Shown: positions 8,305 through 16,479, counted from the stretch's first letter. The stretch: DNA of 64,000 nucleotides from Fodinibacter sp963707895 (GCA_963707895.1 CAVPRS010000011.1:186001-250000); one strand, 5' to 3'. Notes: generated by a model not told the origin, from the sequence alone. A program made the numbers and translations.

Positions 8305-9708
8305 CTAGACCACGATCGCGGCCCGGATGCCGTCGGAGAACACCTCCGGCGGGTCCGGCAGCCAGCGGGCGTCGCCCGTCGCGCGGCGATGGGCCGACCA
8401 GGCCACCGCGCAGGCGTCGAGCACGTCGTCGGCGGCGTAGCCGCTGCCGGTGAGCACCGAGGGGCGGCTGATGCCGGCCGCCACCAGGGCGTCGAGCCGG
8501 GCCTGGCGGCCCTCCGCGGAACGCTTCCCGGGCAGCGGCGCTCCGGTCATGGCCGTGAAGGACACCTCGGGGTGCACCTCCACGACGTCGACGGTCGGCC
8601 GGGTGCGCAGCCACGCGTCGACCTCGAGGATCTTGGCCCTCAGCGCGAAGGCCTGGGCCCCGACGCCCTGCCCGCTCAGGCCCCGGTTGACGGCATCCGC
8701 GGCCTCGCGGTCGGGGGCGAGGTAGGCGGGGCGGGTGAGTGTGGTGAACACCGAGCTGGCGCGCCCGGGGAGCGACTTGCGGGCCAGCACGTCGGCCTGC
8801 CGGACGGCGCTGTCGGGCAACCCGATCGGGATGTCGATGCCGACCACCTGGATGTCGACGTCGGCGCGCACCGTCTCGACGAGCAGCTCGATGGTCGGGG
8901 CGACCACGACGCGGGGACGGGGAGCCCCCGGCACGAGCACGGCGCCGACCCACCCGCCGGGGCAGCCGTCGACCCCCAGCACCGGCACGGTGACCTCCAG
9001 CACCGCGGGTGCGCTCGTGGCGGCCGCCGAGCTCGAGACGCGGTCGGGGGCCACAGGGGCGGACCCGCGCAGCGAGGCGAGCGCGCCGAGGACGAGGTCG
9101 AGCGACACCTCGAACTCGTTGCCGAACGAGTAGCCGGGCTGCAGGGCCCGGCCCTCGGCGAAGGCGGTGAAGTGCGGGTAGGCGGCGCGCACCTCCGGGC
9201 CCAGCAGCTCGGCACCCAGGGCGGCGAGGTCCGCCTCGTCGACGAACGGCAGGCTCACCTCCTGCTGCATGAAGCCGTACAGGTGAGCGTCCAGGAGGGC
9301 GAAGGCCGTTCCGGCCGCAACCAGTGAGAACCCTTGCAACGCAAGGCACCCCAGCACGGCATCGTGGTGGCGCAGGTTCTGCGGCCCCGGCGTGCGCCGC
9401 GAGTCCATCAACCCGACCGCCCAGGGGTGGCGCAGCAGCACGGTGCGCCCCGAGACCGACCTCGCGCGCAGCTCGGCGCGCCAGTGGCCCCCGACCACCG
9501 GCAGGTGCAGCTCGCCGAACACCGCGTCGACCATGGCGTCGAGCAGCGCCTCCTTGCCCGGGACGTGGTGGTAGAGCGACATCGCCTCGACACCGAGGCG
9601 CCCGGCCAGCGCACGCATCGACAGGGCCGGCAGGCCCTGCTCGTCGGCCAGCGCCATTGCCTCGGTGACGACGCGGTCGCGGCTGAGCGGGGGGCGGGTG
9701 GACGGCAT
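8305..9708 (-). CDS. TetR-family regulator fused in frame to a DUF429 protein
   Basis: One continuous 467-residue frame. Residues 1-220 are a TetR regulator: the helix-turn-helix is within LSMRALAGRLGVEAMSLYHHVPGKEALLDA, and the C-terminal ligand domain is of the TetR_C type (RHPWAVGLMDSRRTPGP, then FALLDAHLYGFMQQE). After a roughly 25-residue Ala/Ser linker, residues 240-467 are a DUF429 protein (VLGVDGCPGGWVGAVLV, GIDIPIGLPD, HPEVSF, DDVLDACAVAW), a family with an RNase H-like fold and unknown function. ATG 9706-9708 has AGGAG six nt upstream. At the junction, GGAGG (8994-8998) precedes a GTG at 8986-8988 by five nt, so DUF429 may also be made separately. Divergent from the MDR oxidoreductase across two matching operators. 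Confidence 0.85.
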   Translation of the reverse strand: MPSTRPPLSRDRVVTEAMALADEQGLPALSMRALAGRLGVEAMSLYHHVPGKEALLDAMVDAVFGELHLPVVGGHWRAELRARSVSGRTVLLRHPWAVGLMDSRRTPGPQNLRHHDAVLGCLALQGFSLVAAGTAFALLDAHLYGFMQQEVSLPFVDEADLAALGAELLGPEVRAAYPHFTAFAEGRALQPGYSFGNEFEVSLDLVLGALASLRGSAPVAPDRVSSSAAATSAPAVLEVTVPVLGVDGCPGGWVGAVLVPGAPRPRVVVAPTIELLVETVRADVDIQVVGIDIPIGLPDSAVRQADVLARKSLPGRASSVFTTLTRPAYLAPDREAADAVNRGLSGQGVGAQAFALRAKILEVDAWLRTRPTVDVVEVHPEVSFTAMTGAPLPGKRSAEGRQARLDALVAAGISRPSVLTGSGYAADDVLDACAVAWSAHRRATGDARWLPDPPEVFSDGIRAAIVV

Positions 9709-9751
9709 CCGGGCTCCTGGAACGGGTCGACTCGAGCGGGGCTTGCCACAT

Positions 9752-9803
9752 CTTACGGCGTAAGGGTACGGTGAGCGGCATCCACCTGAACTTACAGCGT
9801 AAG
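9752..9803. promoter_or_regulatory. Two TetR-type operators between the TetR-DUF429 and oxidoreductase genes
   Basis: CTTACGGCGTAAG at 9752-9764 and CTTACAGCGTAAG at 9791-9803 are near-perfect palindromes with CTTAC/GTAAG half-sites, 39 bp apart centre to centre. They lie in the 103-bp divergent promoter region. The second ends 8 bp before the oxidoreductase ATG. Position and symmetry fit autorepression by the adjacent TetR plus control of the oxidoreductase. Confidence 0.75.
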
Positions 9804-9811
9804 GACGCATC

Positions 9812-10786
9812 ATGAGGGCCATCGTGCAGGACCACTACGGGAACACCGACCAGCTGCACCTCGCCGAGCTGCCGGACCCGGTGGCCGGCCGCGGCGAGGT
9901 GCTCGTCCGGGTCGGCGCCGCCGGGGTCGACCGGGGCACCTGGCACGCGATGGCCGGGCGACCGCTCGCGGCCCGCCTCGCGCTCGGGCTGCGAGCCCCG
10001 CGTGACCGCACGCCGGGCCGCGACGTCGCCGGCACGGTCGAGGCGGTCGGCGAGGGCGTCACCGGCTATGCCGTCGGGGATGCCGTCTACGGCACCGCTC
10101 GCGGCTCCTACGCAGAGCTCGCCACCGTGCCGCTGACCCGGCTGGCACGGCGCCCTGCCAACCTCTCGGACGAGGAAGCCGCAGCCGTGCCGGTGTCGGC
10201 GCTCACGGCGTTCCAGGCCGTGCGGGCCGGCGGCGTCGCAGCCGGCCAACGAGTGCTCGTCATCGGGGCCTCGGGCGGAGTGGGGTCGTACGCCGTCCAG
10301 CTCGCCGTCGACCTCGGGGCCCACGTCACCGGGGTCTGCGGCCCGGCGAAGGCCGACCTGGTGCGCTCCCTGGGCGCCGAGCACGTCGTCGACCACACCA
10401 CGACACCGCTCGAGACGCTGGGCGAGCACTACGACGTCGTGCTCGACATCGCCGGCCACCGACCGGTGCGGCTGATGCGGCGGCTGCTCACCGACACCGG
10501 GTGCCTCGTCGTCGTCGGCAGCGAGAACCAGGGCCGCTGGATCGGCGGCCTGCAGCGGGCGATGGGTGCGGCGCTCCTGTCACCGTTCGTGAAGCAGCGC
10601 CTCGTGATGCTCATGGCGTCGGAGGACGGCACCGACCTGGCCGCTCTCACCGACGTCATCGAGCGAGGAGGCCTGCGCCCGGCGCTCGAGCGCACCTTCG
10701 CCCTCGAGGACGCCGCGGCGGCGATCGACCACGTCGCCGGCGGTCACGCTCGCGGCAAGGTCGTCGTGACCCTCACCGCGGGTTGA
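9812..10786 (+). CDS. NAD(P)-dependent MDR-family oxidoreductase (quinone oxidoreductase/zinc-independent ADH type)
   Basis: A 324-residue medium-chain dehydrogenase/reductase. The N-terminal GroES-like domain (MRAIVQDHYGNTDQLHLAELP, GRDVAGTVEAVGEGVTG) lacks the structural-zinc cysteine cluster. The Rossmann domain has VLVIGASGGVGSYAVQLA (about residues 148-165) and then GAEHVVDH. The C terminus, HARGKVVVTL, is the usual RGKVV ending. The reaction is likely NADPH-dependent reduction of an enone or quinone; the substrate is not deducible. Its promoter region holds two copies of the operator also upstream of the TetR gene, so derepression by a small molecule is likely. A strong hairpin follows at 10796. 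Confidence 0.85.
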   Translation: MRAIVQDHYGNTDQLHLAELPDPVAGRGEVLVRVGAAGVDRGTWHAMAGRPLAARLALGLRAPRDRTPGRDVAGTVEAVGEGVTGYAVGDAVYGTARGSYAELATVPLTRLARRPANLSDEEAAAVPVSALTAFQAVRAGGVAAGQRVLVIGASGGVGSYAVQLAVDLGAHVTGVCGPAKADLVRSLGAEHVVDHTTTPLETLGEHYDVVLDIAGHRPVRLMRRLLTDTGCLVVVGSENQGRWIGGLQRAMGAALLSPFVKQRLVMLMASEDGTDLAALTDVIERGGLRPALERTFALEDAAAAIDHVAGGHARGKVVVTLTAG

Positions 10787-10795
10787 TCCGGGTCT

Positions 10796-10837
10796 CGGGT
10801 GCTCAGGTGGTCGCCGGAGCAGCCACCTGAGCACCCG
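10796..10837 (+). terminator. Hairpin terminator after the MDR oxidoreductase
   Basis: Perfect 15-bp arms CGGGTGCTCAGGTGG (10796-10810) and CCACCTGAGCACCCG (10823-10837) with a 12-nt loop, starting 10 bp after the stop codon. There is no T-tract, as is common in actinobacterial terminators. The rest of the gap to 11005 shows no gene. Confidence 0.65.
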
Positions 10838-11005
10838 ACGCGGCGCGCGCGCGGCGAAGGCCGTCGCCCTCTCCTGACCCGGTGCGGTTGCCGTCCCCGC
10901 CCGGGCGCGCCAGATCTGCAGGCACGTCGCACGAAGTCGTGACAGCGCGCGACTCACAGGTACGCAACCGCCGAACCAGCGCCATCCGGTGGCAGCGTGA
11001 CCACC

Positions 11006-13420
11006 ATGACGCAGGACAGCACCAGGAGCAGCCGGGCCCTCGAGCCGTGGCGGGGCGCGCCCGACGGCGACGTGGACCCGGTGCAGGTCGACCGGCACCG
11101 CCGACGTCGGGCGGCCGCCGGCCTGGAGGGCATCGCGGTGGCGGCGAACCGCACCGCCGGACAGATGGGCCCGGTGCGGGCCCTGGGCACCCTGCGGCAC
11201 CTCAACCAGGCGCACGGCTTCGACTGCATGGGCTGCGCGTGGCCCGACCCTGACCCGGAGCACCGCAGCTTCGCGGAGTTCTGCGAGAACGGCGCCAAGG
11301 CCGTCGCCGAGGAGGGGACCACGCGCCGGGCCGACCGCGCCTTCTTCGCCGCCCACCCGGTGGTCGAGCTCGGCACCTGGAGCGACTTCCAGCTCGGCCA
11401 GCAGGGCCGGATCACCGAGCCGATGGTGCTGCGCGAGGGCGGCACGCACTACGAGCCGATCTCGTGGCACGACGCCATCGACCTCGTCGCCACCACGCTG
11501 CGCGGCCTCGACGAGCCGGGTCAGGCCGCGTTCTACACGAGCGGGCGGGCCTCGAACGAGGCGGCGTTCACGCTGCAGCTGTTCGCGCGGGCCTTCGGCA
11601 CCAACAACCTGCCCGACTGCTCGAACATGTGCCACGAGTCGACCTCGGTCGCGCTCGCCGAGAGCATCGGCATCGGCAAGGGGTCGGTGAGCCTGCGCGA
11701 CATCCACGAGGCCGAGCTGATCGTCATCGCCGGGCAGAACCCCGGCACCAACCACCCGCGCATGCTGAGCGCCCTCGAGAAGGCCAAGGAGGGCGGCGCC
11801 ACAATCGTCGCGGTCAACCCGCTGCCCGAGACCGGGCTGATCCGCTTCGACAACCCGCAGAAGGTCAAGGGGCTCACCGGGGTGGGCCTCGCGATCGCCG
11901 ACGAGTACCTGCCGATCAGGCTCAACGGCGACCTCGCCCTGTTCCAGGCGATCGGGGCGCTGCTCGTGGAGAAGGGTGCCGTCGACCTCGACTTCGTCGA
12001 CCACCACACCACCGGCTTCGAGACCTGGCGCGACCACATCGCCCACCTCGACTGGGATGCCGTGCTGCGCGCCACCGGCCTGCCCCGCGCCCAGATCGAG
12101 CGCGTGGCGGACCTGTTCGCCGGGTCGCGGCGCACCGTCATCTGCTGGGCGATGGGCATCACCCAGCACCGCAACGCGGTCGCGACGATCAAGGAGATCA
12201 CCAACGTCGCGCTCCTCCAGGGCAACATCGGCAAGCCGGGCGCCGGCCTGTGCCCGGTACGCGGCCACTCCAACGTGCAGGGCGACCGGACGATGGGCAT
12301 CTGGGAGAAGCTGCCGGCCCACTTCGCCGAGCGGCTGCGCCAGGAGTTCGGCTTCGACCCGCCGCCCGAGCGCGGCCACGACGTCGTCAACACCGTCCGT
12401 GCCCTGAAGGAGGGGCGGCTCAAGGTGCTGTTCGGCCTGGGCGGCAACTTCGCCGCGGCCACCCCCGACAGCGAGGTCACCCACGAGGTGATGCGCTCGC
12501 TCGACCTCAACGTGCAGGTCTCGACCAAGCTCAACCGCACCCACGTGCTGCCCGGGCGCCAGATGCTGGTGCTGCCCTGCCTCGGACGCACCGAGAAGGA
12601 CGTGAGCCGGGCCGGGTGGCAGGGCCTCACGGTCGAGGACTCGATGTCGAGCGTGCACCTCTCGGTGGGCCGCAACGCGCCGGCGAGCCCGCACCTGCGA
12701 TCCGAGCCGTGGATCGTCTGCCGCCTCGCCGAGGCCACCCTGGGCTCGCTGCCGCAGGGGTCGCGGATCGACTGGGACGCCATGGCCGAGGACTACGCCG
12801 TCATCCGCCGGCACATCGGCCACGTCGTGCCGGGCTGCGACGCGTACGACGAGAAGGTGAGGCGACCGGGTGGCTTCGTGCTGCCGCACCCGCCGCGAGA
12901 CACTCGAACCTTCGAGACCCCTTCGGGCAGAGCCCAGTTCGCGGTGAGTCCGCTGGAGGTGCTCGAGGTCCCCGACGGGCACCTGCTGCTGCAGACCCTG
13001 CGCAGCCACGACCAGTTCAACACCACCATCTACGGCCACGACGACCGCTACCGCGGGCTGGCGGGCGGTCGCCGGGTCGTGATGGTGCACCCCGACGACC
13101 TGGCCCGGCTCGGCTGGGAGCCCGAGCAGCTCGTCGACGTGGTGTCCGTGTGGGAGGACGGCTCGGAGCGGGTCGCCCGCGACTACCGGCTGGTGTCGTA
13201 CCCCACGTCACGGGGCTGCGCGGCCGCCTACTACCCCGAGTGCAACGTGCTGGTGCCACTCGACTCGGTGGCCACCGGCAGCAACTGCCCCACGTCGAAG
13301 TCGGTCGTCGTCCGGTTCGAGCGTCCCGGCACGGCGTCGTCCCACGACGCGCGCGGCGGGGTCAAGGCGGGCAGTGACCACACGCACCGCAGCGGGGTCG
13401 AGCCGACCCACCTCAGCTGA
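11006..13420 (+). CDS. FdhF/YdeP-family molybdopterin-dependent oxidoreductase
   Basis: A catalytic subunit of about 804 residues, of the formate-dehydrogenase-alpha-like group typified by E. coli YdeP. The N terminus carries FDCMGCAWPDPD, the reduced cysteine pair of this family rather than a full 4Fe-4S site. The molybdopterin core follows: SGRASNEAAFTLQLFARAFGTNN, DCSNMCHESTSVAL with the Cys seen as Mo ligand in relatives, AGQNPGTNHPRM, and GLCPVRGHSNVQGDRTMG. The C terminus is a molybdopterin dinucleotide-binding domain (FNTTIYGHDDRYRGL). The substrate is unproven. ATG 11006 is used; a GTG at 10997 is in frame. The 3' end overlaps pxpC by 8 bp. No fdhD or other Mo-cofactor gene is in the window. 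Confidence 0.87.
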   Translation: MTQDSTRSSRALEPWRGAPDGDVDPVQVDRHRRRRAAAGLEGIAVAANRTAGQMGPVRALGTLRHLNQAHGFDCMGCAWPDPDPEHRSFAEFCENGAKAVAEEGTTRRADRAFFAAHPVVELGTWSDFQLGQQGRITEPMVLREGGTHYEPISWHDAIDLVATTLRGLDEPGQAAFYTSGRASNEAAFTLQLFARAFGTNNLPDCSNMCHESTSVALAESIGIGKGSVSLRDIHEAELIVIAGQNPGTNHPRMLSALEKAKEGGATIVAVNPLPETGLIRFDNPQKVKGLTGVGLAIADEYLPIRLNGDLALFQAIGALLVEKGAVDLDFVDHHTTGFETWRDHIAHLDWDAVLRATGLPRAQIERVADLFAGSRRTVICWAMGITQHRNAVATIKEITNVALLQGNIGKPGAGLCPVRGHSNVQGDRTMGIWEKLPAHFAERLRQEFGFDPPPERGHDVVNTVRALKEGRLKVLFGLGGNFAAATPDSEVTHEVMRSLDLNVQVSTKLNRTHVLPGRQMLVLPCLGRTEKDVSRAGWQGLTVEDSMSSVHLSVGRNAPASPHLRSEPWIVCRLAEATLGSLPQGSRIDWDAMAEDYAVIRRHIGHVVPGCDAYDEKVRRPGGFVLPHPPRDTRTFETPSGRAQFAVSPLEVLEVPDGHLLLQTLRSHDQFNTTIYGHDDRYRGLAGGRRVVMVHPDDLARLGWEPEQLVDVVSVWEDGSERVARDYRLVSYPTSRGCAAAYYPECNVLVPLDSVATGSNCPTSKSVVVRFERPGTASSHDARGGVKAGSDHTHRSGVEPTHLS

Positions 13421-14304
13421 GAGGGGCTGCCCGGGTGAGCCGCACGGTGTCGCCCGGGCGCAGCTGTGCGGCCAGGTCGCAGGCGGATGCCGTGAGCACC
13501 GCGATGACCGGGTAGCCGCCGGTCACGGGGTGGTCGGCCAGGAAGACCACGGGCTCGCCGTCAGGCGGGAGCTGCACCGCGCCGCGCACCATCCCCTCGC
13601 TCGGCAGGTCGGCATCGCGCCAGTCGGCGGCGCGGAGGACCTGAGAGCCGTTGAGCCGCAAGCCGATCCGGTCGCTGTCCGCACCGACGACCCGGTCGGC
13701 TCCGAGCAGGCCACCCAGGGCGGTGTGCCAGCCACCGACCCACGCCGGCCCGGGGGCCGGGGCCGACGTGGAGCACGGTCGGTCCGTCGTGGCGGTCGAC
13801 CGGCTGGGGGGCGTGGTCGACCGTGGGGAAGTGCCGGCCCGGCTCGCCGACCGGTAGCAGGTCGCCCACCCGCAGCGGCGCCGGGCCGAGCCCCGAGAGG
13901 GTGTCGCGCGACCTCGACCCGAGCACGGGCGGCACGTCGATGCCACCGCGCACCGTGAGGTAGGTGCGCAGGCCGCGGGTCGGCATCCCGAGGGTGAGGA
14001 CGGCGCCGTCGGGCAGCTCGACGAGGGTGGCGTGGGCGACCGGACGGCCGTCGACCGTGGCCGGAGCGGAGGCCCCGGTGAGCGCCACGGTGACCCGCTC
14101 GTGGGCGCGCACGACGAGACCGCCGAGCAGCACCTCGAGGGCCGCGCGGTGGTGGCGGTTCCCGACCAGCCTGGCGCCGAGCCGGTAGGACCCTCGGTCG
14201 GCGGCGCCGGAGCGACCGACACCGACCGCGGCCAGGCCCGGGCGGCCGTCGTCCTCGACGAGGACGAGAGGCCCGGTGGCCAGCACCTCGAGGGCCGGGC
14301 TCAC
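13413..14304 (-). pseudogene. pxpC: 5-oxoprolinase subunit PxpC (KipA-type), one frameshift as sequenced
   Basis: The N-terminal two thirds read VSPALEVLATGPLVLVEDDGRPG, GVGRSGAADRGSY, VRGGIDVPPVLGSRSRDT and LPVGEPGR, all characteristic of the biotin-dependent-carboxyltransferase/KipA family. Near 13750 the frame shifts by +1, and the rest (WVGGWHTALGG ... GEPVVFLADHPVTGGYPVIA ... DTVRLTRA) completes a normal PxpC C terminus. Corrected length is about 296 residues. PxpABC hydrolyses 5-oxoproline to glutamate with ATP. GTG 14302-14304 overlaps the pxpB stop as GTGA. The shift is in a run of G and C, so sequencing error is plausible. Confidence 0.82.
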
Positions 14305-15002
14305 GGCGTGCCCGCGACGTCGACGAACCGCACCGTCGTGCCCGGCCCGAGGAGCGCGGGCGGATCGCGGTCGGCGTCCCAGAGCGTGGCCTGCGTCGTG
14401 CCGACGAGCTGCCAGCCACCCGGTGAGGGGCGCGGGTAGACCCCGGAGAACTCGCCGGCCAGACCGACGGCACCGGCGGGCACCGACGACCGGGGCCGGT
14501 CGCGGCGCGGCACGCGCAGCCGCGGGTCGCCCCCGACCAGGTAGGCGAACCCGGGCGCGAAGCCGCCGAAGGCCACCCGCCAGGTCGTGCCGGTGTGGGC
14601 CGCCACGACCTCGGCGGGGGTGAGGCCGGTGTGGCGGGCGACGTCGTCGAGGTCGGGGCCGTCGTAGCGCACCGCGATCTCGACATCTCGCGACCCGGCG
14701 GTGGGCTCGGTGCCCGGTGCATCCGCGCCAGGCCACCCGGCCGGCACGGAGTCGCAGACCCGGAGCACCGCGGCGCGCAGGGCCGCCAGGTCAGCACCGG
14801 CGCGGGTGAGCAGCAACACGGTTCGCGCGGCCGGCACGACGTCGGTGACCTCGCGCCACGGCCCGGCCGCGGTGGCCAGGGCAGCGCGCAGCGCGGGTTC
14901 GAGGGCGAGCACGGCGTCGAGGTCGGTGACCTCCAGCAGCAGGCCCTCGTCGCCGACCGGCAGCACGTCGACGGCCACCCCCGGCGCGTTGCCGGCCGTC
15001 AC
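14301..15002 (-). CDS. pxpB: 5-oxoprolinase subunit PxpB (KipI-type)
   Basis: A 233-residue KipI/PxpB protein. The N-terminal GDEGLLLEV corresponds to the family's GD.ALLVEFG segment. The conserved core RDVEIAVRYDGPDLDDVARHTGLT is followed by WRVAFGGFAPGFAYLVGGDPRL and RSSVPAGAVGLAGEFSGVYP. The C-terminal GGWQLVGTT motif is present. It works with PxpA and PxpC in ATP-dependent cleavage of 5-oxoproline, a spontaneous glutamine/glutamyl breakdown product. The start GTG 15000-15002 overlaps the pxpA stop by 4 bp and its own stop overlaps pxpC by 4 bp, so the three subunits are translationally coupled. Confidence 0.88.
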   Translation of the reverse strand: MTAGNAPGVAVDVLPVGDEGLLLEVTDLDAVLALEPALRAALATAAGPWREVTDVVPAARTVLLLTRAGADLAALRAAVLRVCDSVPAGWPGADAPGTEPTAGSRDVEIAVRYDGPDLDDVARHTGLTPAEVVAAHTGTTWRVAFGGFAPGFAYLVGGDPRLRVPRRDRPRSSVPAGAVGLAGEFSGVYPRPSPGGWQLVGTTQATLWDADRDPPALLGPGTTVRFVDVAGTP

Positions 15003-15772
15003 GGTGAGGGGTCGACGAACGGGGTGATGGTCACGCCCGCCGCCTCGAGCCGCGCCCGCACCGCGCGCGCGAGCTCGACCGCCCCCGGGGTGTCGCCGTG
15101 GGTGCACACCGACCGCGCGGGCAGCGCCACCAACGAACCGTCGACCGCCAACACCGTTCCCTCCGTCACGATCCCGAGGACTCGCTCGGCGACCTCGCCC
15201 GGGTCGTGCAGGAGCGCGCCGGGGTGCGAGCGGGGCACGAGCCGGCCGTCGGCTGCGTACCCCCGGTCGGCGAAGGCCTCGCCCACCACCGGCAGCCCGG
15301 CCGAGGTCGCGACCCGCAGCAGGACCGACCCGGGCTGTCCGAGGAGGGGGAGCGACGAGTCGTAGGCGGCGACGGCGTCGACGACCGCCCTGGCCTGCAC
15401 CTCGTCGACCGCGGCGGTGGTGTAGAGCGCGCCGTGCGGCTTCACGTAGGCGACCCGGGTGCCGGCCACCCGGCACATCGCCTCGAGCGCGCCGAGCTGG
15501 TAGAGCACGTCGGCGGTGAGGTCGGCGGCATCCATGTCGATGCGGCGGCGACCGAAGCCGGCGAGGTCGCGGTAGCCGACCTGGGCGCCGACGACCACCC
15601 CCCGCTCGGCCGCCATGGCCACGGTGCGGCGGATGGTGGTCGCGTCGCCGGCGTGGAAGCCGCACGCGACGTTGGCGCTCGTGACGATGTCGAGCATCGC
15701 TGCGTCGTCGCCGAGCACCCAGGTGCCGAACGACTCGCCGAGGTCGGCGTTGAGGTCGATCCGCACGGTCAT
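14999..15772 (-). CDS. pxpA: 5-oxoprolinase subunit PxpA (LamB/YcsF family)
   Basis: A 257-residue LamB/YcsF protein. It has the N-terminal signature RIDLNADLGESFG, then ANVACGFHAGD, VGAQVGYRDLAGFGRR, YVKPHGALY, GEAFADRGY and VCTHGDTPGAV, all highly conserved in PxpA. It is the first gene of pxpABC. ATG at 15770-15772; a TAGCGT -10 hexamer on the same strand ends 7 nt upstream, so the transcript is probably leaderless or nearly so. The operon is convergent with the molybdopterin oxidoreductase. Confidence 0.92.
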   Translation of the reverse strand: MTVRIDLNADLGESFGTWVLGDDAAMLDIVTSANVACGFHAGDATTIRRTVAMAAERGVVVGAQVGYRDLAGFGRRRIDMDAADLTADVLYQLGALEAMCRVAGTRVAYVKPHGALYTTAAVDEVQARAVVDAVAAYDSSLPLLGQPGSVLLRVATSAGLPVVGEAFADRGYAADGRLVPRSHPGALLHDPGEVAERVLGIVTEGTVLAVDGSLVALPARSVCTHGDTPGAVELARAVRARLEAAGVTITPFVDPSP

Positions 15773-15779
15773 GGCACGA

Positions 15780-15785
15780 ACGCTA
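15780..15785 (-). promoter_or_regulatory. Putative -10 box of pxpABC
   Basis: TAGCGT on the minus strand, 7 nt upstream of the pxpA ATG. It belongs to the group of close-spaced -10 elements seen at 16480, 18255, 20189, 36291 and 63481. Confidence 0.45.
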
Positions 15786-15815
15786 GTGCGGCCGCCCGCC
15801 CCCCGCCCCCGACGT

Positions 15816-15910
15816 CACAACTTTCCCGCCCGATCCCGGAACCTTCACCTTCGCACCGGAACGGAAGTGGTGCGAACCTGAAGGTTCTCGCATCGGGCGG
15901 GAAAGTTGTG
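15816..15910. repeat. 95-bp symmetric nested palindrome
   Basis: Three pairs of arms are arranged symmetrically about a centre near 15863. The 19-bp outer arms at 15816-15834 and 15892-15910 (ATCGGGCGGGAAAGTTGTG on the right) are perfect. Middle arms GAACCTTCA (15839-15847) and TGAAGGTTC (15879-15887) match, as do inner arms TTCGCACC (15850-15857) and GGTGCGAA (15869-15876). The gaps between arms are equal on both sides (4 nt, then 2 nt). It is non-coding and lies in the 249-bp gap between pxpA and the cold-shock gene. Confidence 0.8.
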
Positions 15911-15952
15911 GCGGGTGGGACGACGGTGGGGCGGCGGAACCCACGGGGAACG

Positions 15953-15988
15953 CACGACCGCCGCCCGGCAAGCCGGACGGCGGTCGTG
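15953..15988 (-). terminator. Terminator hairpin of the cold-shock gene
   Basis: Arms CACGACCGCCGCCCGGC (15953-15969) and GCCGGACGGCGGTCGTG (15972-15988) pair with one mismatch around a 2-nt loop. It begins 33 nt downstream of the csp stop codon on the minus strand, the expected place for a strong terminator of an abundant transcript. Confidence 0.7.
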
Positions 15989-16021
15989 GGGTGCGCCCGT
16001 GGGCGCAGAAGGAGGCTTGGG

Positions 16022-16228
16022 TCAGCCGATGACGGTGATGTTCGCCGCCTGCGGGCCCTTCGCGCCCTGCTGGGTCTCGTACTCGACCTTGGCGTTCTCG
16101 TCGAGCGAACGGTAGCCGTTCGAGTTGATCGCCGAGTAGTGGGCGAAGACGTCGGCGGAGCCGTCGTCGGGGGCGATGAAGCCGAAGCCCTTGTCGGCGT
16201 TGAACCACTTCACGGTGCCAGTAGCCAT
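16022..16228 (-). CDS. Cold-shock protein, CspA family
   Basis: A 68-residue single cold-shock domain. The RNP1 motif is KGFGFI and the RNP2-like segment is DVFAHYSAI; the start MATGTVKWFN is diagnostic. The protein binds single-stranded RNA and DNA as an RNA chaperone. It stands alone, with a roughly 100-nt structured leader, a possible promoter at 16337-16365 and a terminator hairpin at 15953-15988. Whether it is cold-induced or constitutive cannot be told from sequence alone. Confidence 0.95.
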   Translation of the reverse strand: MATGTVKWFNADKGFGFIAPDDGSADVFAHYSAINSNGYRSLDENAKVEYETQQGAKGPQAANITVIG

Positions 16229-16365
16229 GGGAGGCCTACTTTCTGAGTAGGAGCGCCCCGCTTGTCGGGGGCTCCGCGTTGGTGATGCCTGTGATACCTC
16301 TGCTCAGAAAGTGCTCAGTCCCGGCGGGACGTTCTGCCACTACTTCACAACGGAAAGCTCAACAA
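16229..16365 (-). promoter_or_regulatory. Leader and putative promoter of the cold-shock gene
   Basis: On the minus strand TTGTTG (16360-16365) and TAGTGG (16337-16342) are 17 bp apart, a weak sigma70-like pair. The leader downstream is about 100 nt and contains two hairpins close to the start codon: CCTACTCAGAAAGTAGG (16234-16250) and GGAGC..CCCC/GGGG.GCTCC (16251-16276). These would bury the ribosome-binding region, as in known cold-shock mRNA leaders. Confidence 0.4.
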
Positions 16366-16479
16366 CTGCGGCCAGCCTAGCGGTCCGGACCCGGGAACGT
16401 CGCATCGGTGTCCACCGAATCTGCACGTTCCCTGGATCGTCCGCCCGTGGACGGCGCCGGGGGGCCCGCGAGAGCGGCT

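Noticed and set aside
10918..10960. A copy of the 489-561 palindrome near 10930
   Set aside because: GTCGCACGAAGTCGTG shares only a short core and does not have the nested arms, so it was not called.
11464..13377. A 637-codon alternative frame inside the molybdopterin oxidoreductase
   Set aside because: It is a shifted frame of a well-conserved gene and has no domain of its own.
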